Assembly: GCA_029706075.1 (NCBI GenBank)
Contig: JAINUG010000005.1
Coordinates: 6,871,001 to 6,935,000, forward strand
DNA from: Aldrovandia affinis
Taxonomy: Eukaryota; Chordata; Actinopteri; Notacanthiformes; Halosauridae
Direction: 5' to 3'
DNA length: 64,000 nucleotides
Numbering within the stretch: the first letter of the stretch is position 1; each line of letters starts with the position of its first letter. Under the pieces are notes generated by a model. It was not told the origin of the DNA. It searched no databases and saw nothing but the letters and a program-made list of their open reading frames with translations. Positions 11,090 to 64,000 of this stretch are shown piece after piece. The position numbers and the translations under genes are program-made.

Positions 11090-13082
11090 AGGGAGAGAGA
11101 GTTGGTTGATGGTAGGACATCAGAAAAGGGTACGCACATAATACAGGGGCATCTCCAGATCTTCTCTGAAACAGTTTGTGGTGTTAAATCGATTCCAGCC
11201 CTTCAGGAAGAGGGTCTGGCCTAAAGCTCTGAGAGTGGGATGACCACAGTAATGAGCTCCAGGGCACCCAGGTGGCCACATCCCCCAAGAAAAGTGAGTT
11301 TGTCACATTAAGGGACTCAATTATTAGAGGTGTAGGCAGTATAGTGTGTGTGTGCGAAAAGGCACCTCATATGACATGTTCCCTACGTGGTGCGCAGCTT
11401 GGAGACCTTGGACAAGCTCCTTGCCAGAGCCTAAGGTCCATGTTGGAGCCAATGACATATGTTTGAGGTTCTGCAGGACATATTTGTAGAGCTGGCAACA
11501 AAGATCAGGAGTAAAACCTCCACAGGGTCTTCTCAGGAATTCTGACGGTACCATGTGCTAGCAATGGGAAGCAAAAAAGGGATACAGGTTTATGGGGCAC
11601 TGGGACTCTTTTGAGACAGAGGTGACCTGTACAAGCATGATGGGGTAGCAACCTGGACTGGATGGGTATAGCTGCATTGGGAAAGAGTAGCAGAGGAGTA
11701 TGCTTAGAGTAGCAAAGTATTTAAACTAAGGACTTTAGGGGCAGGGAGGGTTAATAATATTAATGGTACGGAGGCACAGACTGCCCAGTGAGGATATCAT
11801 AAATAAAGATATTTTGCAACATGTTATTAGAGGTGGTTTGGTGCAGTTGGAGATGGAAGTGGGGGGTGGGGTGGGGTGGTGTACAAGTAATACGCTGAAG
11901 TTCCTTTGTTTAAATGCAAGAAGCATGCAAAATATTTTTGGGAAGTTGAGGGTGTCATGATTAATGGGGGTTATGACATTGTTTGGATTATAGAGACATG
12001 GCTTGGTGCAGTGGACAAGGATGCATACAATGTAGTGGGGTACAAACTGATCAGGAAAGCATAGAACCAATAAAAGAGGTGGGGGTGTGGCCCTCTACGT
12101 AAAATAAATGTGCAGGAAATTCCAGGAATTTACCCTCTCATTCCTTGTGAGGACATCTGGATTAGACTACTAGGAGATTATGAGAAGGGTCTTAATATAG
12201 GAGTATGCTATAGGCCACCAGCTTCAGACAGCAACATAAATACTATGCTCAATGGAACAATGGAAACATACAACAAGCTTGTCAGGATGGAGAGAGAATA
12301 ATGGGTGACTTCAATTACACCAAGTACATCCAATATAAAGGATGATTGAGAGGACATTGAAGTAAGGGATGGAGAAGTATTAGAAAAATTACAAAAATGT
12401 AAGATAAATGAGGCAGCAGGCCCCGATGGCATACATCCTAGAGTACTCAAGGAACTTGGGGAGATTATTTATAAACCACTGACAGATATTTTTATATGAT
12501 CCATAAACACTGGATAAATACAAAATGACTGGAAACAAGGTAGTATAATTCAAATGTGTGAGAAGGGGGACCGTACTGACCCAGGGAACTACAGGCCTGT
12601 CAGTTTAACCTGCATCTCATGTAAAATACTGGAATGTATTAATATGGACAAGTTGGAATTATTCTTAAAGGGAATTTTAAGGGATAGCCAACATTTTTGT
12701 ATCCAACATGCGTAATAAACCTCCTGAGCTTCATTGAGGAAGTTACAAAATGTTTTGACTTGAATCAGGCTGATGATATTATATACTTTGACTTTCACAA
12801 AGCTTAGTAGCAAAAATGGTTACATTTGCAGATGATTGATGAAACCATTTGAAAAAGACTTGCAAGTAGTAGTTGATCAAAGTCTATGAGTATGTAATTG
12901 TGCTGCATCAGTAGAAAAGGATATATAGCAAACAATATTGAGTATATAATGCCTTTGTTACACCTCCTTTAGAATACTGCAATTCTGGACACTACACTAC
13001 TTGAAAAAGTACAAAGAAGGGCAATTAAATTGGTACCTGGAATGAAAGGTAAAAAGTTAAGAGGAAAGAAACTTAGGGCCAG
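11090..13082 (+). repeat. CR1-type LINE, 5' and middle part
   Basis: In order on plus, in decayed frames: an ORF1-like segment with RDSIIRGVGSIVCV and VHVGANDI (SGNH-esterase-like, as in CR1 ORF1); an endonuclease segment with LCLNARSMQN, YDIVWIIETWLGAVD, GGGVALYVK, GVCYRPP and MGDFNYT; and a reverse transcriptase segment with EAAGPDGIHPRVLKELGEII, DPGNYRPVSLTC and FADD. Multiple stops and shifts are present. It continues at 14964 after an insertion. Confidence 0.85.
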
Positions 13083-13249
13083 ATTTAATAAAGGATGGCG
13101 TCTGCTTTTCCAAAGCAAAAGATTGCAATATCTATGTCAGATTTACTAAACGGTCAATGTGTCAAATTGATATTAGGATGTAATAAATTGCAGGGCACTG
13201 CACAGTGTGCGAATGTGAAGTACTCAACTTCAAATGATTTGAGATCTCA

Positions 13250-14140
13250 GTATCACATGGATGGGCTACAATATGAATATATTCTTAAAAAGTACTTTTT
13301 TAACTAAAAGTTTTAAAATTCAGGCGGCATATTATGGGCCACAGAATGAATTTATTCTTAAAATATATTCATAAAAATTCGGCTCTGGTATACCAAGAGC
13401 CCTGTTCGGGGGTTGCGATTGGTCACCTGCCCAGAGGGAGGGGGGAGGGAAGCTGGCAGGAGTTCACTGCATGCAAAGTGGCTGTGTGTGTCAGAGTTAC
13501 GATCGACAGCTTGGCAAGTTCCGTCTCGGAGGAGGCGGTTTGGTGCCTTTGTCACTGCGGGTCCCAGGGTTACAGCGGCAAGCTTGTAGTACCTGTGAAG
13601 GGATAGTTGAATTAGAAATAGGGTACAATTGGCTACCAAATTGGGAGAAAAATGGGGGGAAAAAATCTAACAAAATTCAACAAAAGTATATTTTTGAAAA
13701 CTAAATGTTGTAGTAGGCTTGCGAGAGGTCTCTGAGTATACTAAAATTGATATTTGATCTCTATGTCATACGGATGGGCCACAGTTTTAATGTATCCTTA
13801 AAAAATATTAATTATAATTCAATTAAAACATATTTTTGAAAAATGAAAGTTGTAGTAATATCATGAAATGCCTCTGAGCACACTACGAGTGACCATTGAT
13901 CTTATACACACATGGGCCACAGTATTCATTCATTTTTAATTCGTGAAGTATGAAGTATGTTTTTGAAAATTACAAGTTGTAGTAGGCTTATGAGAGGCCA
14001 CTATACATAATTTTAGATCTTTATGTCTATGGACGGGCCCAAATATTCATTTTTTCTTAATGAATAATCTCTAAAAATCTATCAAATCATATTTTTGAAA
14101 ATTAAAAGGTGTTGCAGCCTTGTGATGGAAGACATCTGTG
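13250..14140. repeat. Degenerate tandem repeat of about 130 bp inside the Harbinger-like element
   Basis: TATTTTTGAAAA recurs at about 13690, 13832, 13960 and 14092, each followed by GTTGTAGTA-like and GATGGGCCACAG-like words. A first partial unit (GATGGGCTACAATATGAATA) lies before the SINE at 13393. About five to six units. Confidence 0.75.
13393..13690 (+). repeat. tRNA-Glu-like SINE within the tandem repeat
   Basis: Plus-strand body GGTCACCTGCCCAGAGGGAG, GGGAAGCTGGCAGGAGTTCA and AGTTACGATCGACAGCTTGG, then the end TACAATTGGCTACCAAATTG and an A-rich tail. The head is diverged. It interrupts the 130-bp array. Confidence 0.8.
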
Positions 14141-14963
14141 GCAATCTTTTCTTTCTTTCAGTTTTATTTTACCAAGGAAATCCCGTTGACACAACCATGC
14201 ATGATTTGTAAAACAGAAAATGTAACAAAAACAATACAACAATTATGGATATAACACCAACATAAAACATTCAGCACAGCACAGAAAGAATAAGTACACA
14301 ATGTTTTAAACAAGCACAAACATGTAATATTTAAACATTTTAAACATACACTCTCAACCTGACAGTAATTCTAGTACAATCATTCTACATTGTTTTTTGA
14401 TCAGGGAAGGCAATTTATCTATACCTACAGATGTAGCTTCTGTAGCTGTAGCCTACTCTCTGTCCTGCCATGATCAAGAATGAATTGTTTGCAACTTCTG
14501 TTTACAACCAGAGATATCAACAGATTTACCAATGTAATTTACTTATGTCTAATTAATTAATTAATTTCATGATGTCACTCCAAATTATTTTTTTCTCCGT
14601 TGGTGTTGTTTTCCTATGCTGCAATATGGTGTTCTGACGCTGTACCTCGTTCATGAATACCTCTATTTCCTGATCTGTAAATTAAATGTATTTTTCTCGT
14701 TGTTCCCTTGCTACTTGTGCCTGGTTGCTGGGCATCCATTTTTTGGCGTGATCTGGATGTGTGAGCATGCCATGTTGTTTCTGACCCTTTTTATGGATTT
14801 ATCCTACCGCAAATTGCGAATGAGGGCGTTTCATTTCTTTGATTGCATAATTGGAACGTCTTAGTAAATTGGTCATTAATGTGTCGCTATTTACGAGCGC
14901 AAAATAGCTGCAACAAAATAGGAACCGTCTTTGAGCTGCGACTATCTTAGTAAATCTGTCCCG

Positions 14964-15295
14964 TAATCTATTCAAGCTCAGCAAGTAAAGTAAAGGGGGA
15001 TTTGATTGAGGTTTCCATAAAAGGTAAATCTATAAAAGGGATTAACAAAGTGAATTACCACAGACCAAATAACCAAAGATTTTTCAGGTTGAGCTCACTT
15101 ATCAGAGGGCACAGGTGGAAATGAATTAAAGGTAAATTCCACACTGATATCAGGAAGTATTTTTTTACACAGAGTTGTCAAAGTGTGGAAGAGTTTGTCA
15201 GGTCATGTAGTGGAGGCAGAGGCACTTAGGATATTCAAGTGCAGGCTTGATACAGTAATGGATATTCTCTAGACTGTAGGTAAATGATGAGCCTA
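14964..15295 (+). repeat. CR1-type LINE, 3' part (resumes)
   Basis: Decayed C-terminus: GDLIEVSIK-like start, NHRPNNQRFFRLS-like and YFFTQSCQSVEEFVRSCSGG-type frames, matching the usual RKYFF.QRVV..WNSLP..VVEA end of CR1/Rex1 proteins. Continuation of 11090-13082. Confidence 0.7.
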
Positions 15296-15589
15296 GATGG
15301 GCAAATGTCAATATGTATTGTGGTATCCCAAGGGGCAGCACAGGGAAATGGCTGCCTGGCCCTTTATCTCTTGGGAGCCACTGGAGCCAAAAAGGACTAC
15401 AGTTCCCACCAGTCTGCAGTCCCACACCTGACTACCAGCTGAAACCCGTGAAGCAATGAGGACTCATGGCAGCTGATGTCAATTGGGGAGCTTTATAAAT
15501 TGGTGCATGGAAAAAAAAAAACTGAGACAAGTGCGGAAAAGAGGCACACAGACGGAAGTGGTCATTTTTCAAAATAAAACACCCTGCAG

Positions 15590-15712
15590 ACTGCGATAGT
15601 CAATAAAATGGAAATAAAATTAAAACGTTTTTATTATTTCTGTGCGGCTCGGTACCAAATGCCTCACGGACCGGTACCGGGCCGCGGCCCGGTGGTTGGG
15701 GACCACTGGTGT
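15590..15712. mobile_element. hAT (Charlie-like) terminal fragment
   Basis: CGGACCGGTACCGGGCCGCG and GCCCGGTGGTTGGGGACCAC with TGG is the well-known end of vertebrate hAT elements (read on minus CCAGTGGTCCCCAACCACCG). Confidence 0.7.
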
Positions 15713-15944
15713 AAAGCCATCAATCAGCCTTTCTGAACACTGATTCATAAATCAGCAGAGTGATGGAGTGCCCTTACTGTCAGAAATATAATTTTCATGC
15801 TTCACATTAACATGTGCTCAAAATAAATGTTTCCCCCTCCAGAGTAACATTGGCTCAGACATGTGACAAATTGCTAGTGTGAGCATCCACCCTGCACATA
15901 AAGTCCATCACCGGTGAAATATGAAATGTATACATACAGTACCC

Positions 15945-16660
15945 TCCAAAATTATTCACACACTTCATAAAGATACTTCATAAAGCAAAGAAGGCTATAT
16001 AAAATAAACAAAACAGGCAATGAGCTATATTATATGCTCACAAAATTTGGAAACTTATATTATTTTAGTAGTAATACACTAATAGTAATACAAACTGATT
16101 TTGTTTAACAAGTAATATTTCCCCCCCTAATAATTATTTAAGATAAAATACAATTTAAAAAGTCTGCATTAACATGCTACTTTTTTAATTAATCTCAATC
16201 TTTGGATTTTTGGATTGGAACTTTATTGTGGCCTTCCATGACTGTTTCACTGGGGTATACAAATGAGGGTAGTTGCTGACAGGATAGGTGTTAACAATCA
16301 CAAAACAGCCTCAAAAATGATTACTCTGCATGGTAGAATTACAGACAAGGAATACAAAGACATTTTATATGACCAGGTGCATCCTATGGTGCAAATATTG
16401 TTTCCTTAGGATGTTCCAATATTCCAAGATGTTAACACCCACATCCACACTGCAAATGGATACAAGAATTGTTTCATAAACACCAGAATAAAGTCAGACA
16501 CCTTCCATGGCCTCTCCAATCACCAGATCTGAACACCATCAAACTTTTATGGGACGTTCTGGAACGGTAGTGTGGAGTGTGGATGAGATTTTTACCGCCT
16601 TAAACTCTCAAAGAACTGGAGGCTTTCCTCCTTGAAGAGTGGTTCAATATCCCACTAGGG
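15945..16660 (+). mobile_element. Tc1-like relic
   Basis: The start CCTCCAAAATTATTCACACA resembles fish Tc1 termini. Near 16520-16640, in decayed frames, the plus strand encodes LLWDVLER and NSQRTGGFPP-type C-terminal transposase. It is deleted and broken. Confidence 0.6.
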
Positions 16661-16664
16661 CCTT

Positions 16665-17540
16665 GGGTGGTGTAATAGTCAAAGCATTCGCCCGGAATGC
16701 AGGTTGCCCACTGCAATTCATCCCAGATTTGTCGATACCTTGCTCCATCCATTTTGCCTCTATTTTGACAAGTTTCCCAGTCCCTGAAGCAGAGAAGCAT
16801 CACCATAGCATTAGGCTATTGCCACCACGTTTCATTGTAGGAATAGTATTCTTGGGATTATGTGCAGTGTTAGGCTTGCGCCAAACGCCTAACATTGAGG
16901 CCAAAAAGTTCAATCTTGGTCTCATCAGACCATAGAATCTTGCTCCACTTGGTTTGAGAGTTTCCCACATGCCTTCTGGAAAACTCTAGACAATATCTCA
17001 TGTTAGTTTTCTTCAACAATGGTTTTCTTTTGCCACCCTCCTATAAAGCGCAGATTTGTGAAGCACTTGGGCTATTGTTGTCCTATGGACAGTTTCTCCC
17101 ATTTCTGCCATGGAAGACTATAGTTTCCATAGGCCTCTTGGTGGCCTCCCTAAGAAGTGCTTTTCTCACACAGATGCTCAGTTTTAGAGGATGGTTTGTT
17201 CTAGGCAAATTCACAGTTGTGCCATATTCTCTACATTTCTTTATGATGGACTTAACGGTGCTCCAGGGGATATTGAATGTTTTTGAAATCTTCTTATATC
17301 CTTCCCCTGATTGGTGCTTTTGAATAACCTTTTCTCAGATATGCTTTGGATGTTCTTTGGTCTTCATGATGAAGCTCTTGTTTGTAAATGCACAAATCAA
17401 CTCTGGGACAGACAGATGTATTTCATTTGAAATAATTTGAAATACCTTCATTGCACAAAGGTGGACTCCAAGTAAATAATTATATGACCTCTGAAGACAA
17501 TTGATTGCACCAGAGTTTAAGTGTGCCTTAGCAAAAGAGG
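16665..17540 (-). mobile_element. Tc1-like transposase relic, opposite orientation
   Basis: On minus: VIQKHQSGEGYKKISKTFNI then PWSTVKSIIKKCREYGTTVN (helix-turn-helix pair of Tc1), KALLREATKRP, and near the far end CFSASGTGKLVKIEAKWMEQ. It is broken by stops and has no clear termini. It abuts the plus-strand copy. Confidence 0.75.
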
Positions 17541-17599
17541 TGAATATTTTAAACTACTGCTTGCATAGTAACCCCTTATGTTTTGTAAGACTGCCTTCA

Positions 17600-18060
17600 G
17601 GTAAACTGGGATGATGATAGGGTGACATTGGACTCAGTGTTCCTTGATTGTCATTGTCTAATTGTTTCATCATCTTGAGTGCTTCCACCTGTGTCCTGTT
17701 TCACCTGATTGTCTGAGTGTATTATTGTCTTAGTGATTTTACCTGTGCCTTGTTTTGTGCCCTTATTTAAGTGGTCTGTTCTGTTTGTTCTGTGCTCTGT
17801 CTTCAATGGGTTTTCCTCCTGTGTTTGCTCTTCAGTGGTCCAGTGATCCTATTCTGAGGTTTTGTTGTACAACTCATGTTTGTGTTTTATTACTTATACT
17901 CATGTTTATTTTCTTCCAGTTTGTGAGTTTGTTCTCGTGTTATCATTAATCTGTCCATTACAAGAAATATTCAGTTTATTGAATATCTGGCTCTTGCTTC
18001 GTCTCTGCACTTGGGTCCCATATCTCTGCCTTGTCTAAACCTGCCTCTTTCACTACAAGA
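17600..18060 (+). mobile_element. LTR fossil (probable solo LTR)
   Basis: It shares with 55163-55527 the order TTCCACCTGTG, TTTATTTTCTTCC, GTGAGTTT, TTCAGTTTATT, TCGTCTCTGC and GGGTCCCAT. No internal region was recognised. Probably Gypsy-type; broken, age unknown. Confidence 0.45.
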
Positions 18061-19776
18061 GGGAGAGTGTATTTATACCAAAAAAATGCTTGAGTAGATT
18101 ATGGGAATCTACTCTCTAAATTGTGAGGCAAAGGGATGGAGGACTTAGTTAGAGCCAATTAGTGTCATGTTAATCTACAGTAAATCCAATTGACTGCAAG
18201 CAGATTGGCGTGTAGGAGAACCTTGCTACACACTGATTCACTGGCCCAGTGAGCTGTCACTGGGGACAACAAGCCATGCCCACCGTTGGCCATGCTCATG
18301 TCAGGTGCACCTTGAGTGCCATTAGTGAGCAGAACTGGGGTGTGTTGCTTGCTCAGAGGAAAGTGTAGTCATCAGTGAGTATTTACTTTTAGTTTCTTAT
18401 ACTCTTCACTCTGAAGCCATTAAGCAGCTCCTGCTGTGGACAGATTCTTCCCGCTGAGCTTCATCAGCAGGGACAACTGGTGAGAGAGATAAGTAGAATT
18501 TCACCTGCAGATGTACTTTTTTTTTTTTTTTTGGTTTGTGGGTTGGTTTAGCAGTCCCTCCATGCGTGTTTGTGTGTGAGGTTCAGAAAAGCCCAAAGAT
18601 CAAAGTTGACCTATGTTGACCACTGTCTGCTGTCTGCTTACTGTGTCCCTTGTCTAGCGATGTGTCCCCAGGACATCTGGGGGTGTTTAATGTAATTAAC
18701 ATTTCACCTCCCTCTGCTGTGTCACTCAAAACAAGGGACACTCGTCATAGGGCACAAATCGCTCATGAAAATAGTGTAATTTAAAAAAAAGACATTGGGA
18801 CTGCAATGTGCAAAATGCACTTCCTTATGAGAGGAGGGGCAATTTAAATGTTGGAGGTTTTGCCCCTGGGTTCGTTAATAATAGTAACTGACAATGATAT
18901 TGAACGTTGGAAGTGGGTTCTCTGTTGGGTTGTAGTATAAGCTGTACTATAATGACTGCTGGATGTGTCTATGGTCTGAAACTCTCATTTCCCCAAAAGC
19001 CCCTGGGGTCTCATTGTGTTTGAGGGTGACTGAGTACTGCCTGGCCATGTATTAATCCTTTGGGATGGTTGGCATGCTTTTGGGGTATGTCAAAGCTGGG
19101 AATCCTCATGGCATGAGGGCTTGGGTTGGGCCAGGTTAGGCTGGCTATGCTGTAGCTATGTTAGTGGGCGTTTGTCACCAGGGACATCAAATGGAGCACA
19201 CCAGTTGTGGCATTGTAGATGAGCATAGCCACTGGAAATAAAAATGCCATTACATTCAATGCAGAGGAAAAAGTGCTGGGCTAGTTATGGGCTAAATGTT
19301 ACCAGTTAAAATAGCATTTATAAAAGCTGTGATATAGTGAGGTGTTAAGTACTATTACCATCCTGTACAATTTGTGGCTTCTTTCCTTTCATAAATCAAG
19401 ACTAAATACCTGTTGCCTGTCATACATATGGGTTTTGCTTTGCTCATTAACTCTGGAAGATTTTAGTGTTTTACTGGCATTACAAATGGCTCTTTACAAT
19501 GTGCAATTTACTCGTATCTCTGTAATATGTTATATATGATCGTCACATTCATGATCCATTTCCATTTTTACTGCTGTGTATTGTTTTCTTTATTTGTGTA
19601 AGAATGCTTTGATCAACCCCAGAACTTGCCATCAACTTCAGATACTTATGAGCAGGTCACTGTATGATAGACAAATCATAAGTCTTACAAAGTTTGCAAA
19701 TGCAGTGCAATTGTGAAGTCGTTTTGTAGCACTTATTGAACTGCTCTCTTCATGGTATCTCTCTCACTGTGTTCAG
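18061..19776. other. 5' flank / upstream intron of myo3b
   Basis: Must contain, or lead to, the upstream exon joined to 19777. Nothing except the weak 18420-18479 candidate was found; no TATA box or CpG-rich island stands out. A T run lies at 18519-18532. Confidence 0.5.
18420..18479 (+). other. Candidate 5' UTR exon of myo3b (weak)
   Basis: Exon 1 of the gene model begins at a clear splice acceptor, so an upstream exon must exist. A donor-like CTG|gtgaga at 18480 ends a stretch with mixed base composition. The frame that would join exon 1 runs back to a TAA at 18421 without an ATG. If this were the exon, translation would therefore start at the ATG at 19814. A second donor-like site (gtgagtattt) lies near 18376. 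Neither is confirmed; this is inference only. Confidence 0.2.
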
Positions 19777-63579
<43,803 letters not shown>

Positions 63580-64000
63580 GTGAGAAATTTACCACTGTAG
63601 CTTTTACAAGTGCTGGGTACATTGAGTAGAGCAAAGCTAGTCGATCACCCTAATGATTGCTTGGTTAGACCCATCTGTCATCATGTAGATTTTTTGGTGC
63701 AAATTGAGCCCATTTAATGAAGAACCATGTATGTGCCTATTTTTTCATTTTCAGATAATCAATAATTTCTTCTTTTTTAGAGTACTGTATATAAACCACT
63801 TAATGAAAGTTGAAAAAGACGTGAATCTTTTACATTCACCATTATTCTTTTTTGTTTTAATGTTTTGTTTTCATTTCATTTCTTACAAAATATGCACATA
63901 TACATTTTTTTATTGCATGGGCTCAATTACTGTTGTATTTTTTGCAATAGGGAAGAATGTACAGAGACTGTTGCAAATCTTATATAGGAGGGCTTGTTAA
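63580..64000. other. Intron 17 start: nothing recognised
   Basis: AT-rich intron to the window edge. Confidence 0.6.

Larger units (their letters stand above)
13083..14963. mobile_element. Harbinger-like DNA transposon inserted into the CR1 LINE
   Basis: The left end GGGCCAGATTTAATAAAGGA is mirrored by the right end AGTAAATCTGTCCC. LINE sequence is on both sides. On minus around 14588-14720 it encodes, in one frame, FTDQEIEVFMNEVQRQN and HRKTTPTEKK, a Myb/SANT-like protein start as found beside PIF-Harbinger transposases. No transposase was found. A target duplication (TTA versus GTA) is not exact. Confidence 0.65.

Noticed and set aside
19650-19700. CAGGTCACTGTATGATAG resembling the start of exon 1
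   Set aside because: Short likeness to 19776-19795 only; it meets a stop at once, so a duplicate exon is not supported.

Overview
This window is nuclear DNA from a ray-finned fish, most likely a teleost. It has no bacterial-type operons. Genes are split by GT-AG introns, and the repeats are typical of fish: Tc1/mariner, hAT and PIF-Harbinger-like DNA transposons, L2 and CR1-type LINEs, tRNA-derived SINEs with L2-like tails, Gypsy-type LTR fossils and many microsatellites. I do not name a species.

The only host gene I can support is the 5' two-thirds of a class III myosin on the plus strand. Seventeen coding exons (19777 to 63579) chain together in a consistent splice phase. They encode an N-terminal Ste20-type kinase followed by about half of a myosin motor (P-loop, switch I). 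Sequence details such as LYGLYPY, GLESL.DP and DLVNLEVLDE fit MYO3B better than MYO3A as I remember them, so I call it myo3b. The start codon or 5' UTR exon (upstream of 19777) and the rest of the motor, the IQ motifs and the tail (beyond 64000) are not identified here.

Layout. 1-19776 is intergenic or 5' flank, built largely of repeats. It holds a tRNA-Glu-like SINE family (five copies in 14 kb), two related Harbinger-like elements (one splitting a CR1-type LINE), a hAT element with perfect 8-bp target duplications, Tc1 relics and an LTR fossil. 19777-31455 holds kinase exons 1-6; intron 2 contains a mosaic of Gypsy fossil and L2 pieces. 31456-46816 is a 15-kb intron with a triple-nested transposon stack, a 37-bp minisatellite and a 1.9-kb L2 LINE. 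Exons 7 and 8 are separated by an 8.65-kb intron. Exons 9-17 are packed into 57923-63579, with a fold-back element, a Tc1 transposase relic and a TGTGATGGT minisatellite between them.

I found no new gene system. The most interesting items are the nested insertion (34188-36640), a loopless palindrome with arms of about 62 bp (47178-47305), a possible in-frame 57-nt extension of exon 11, repeats abutting splice acceptors of exons 8 and 17, and tandem acceptor-plus-donor motifs in intron 7. All calls come from reading by eye; no alignment or database search was run.
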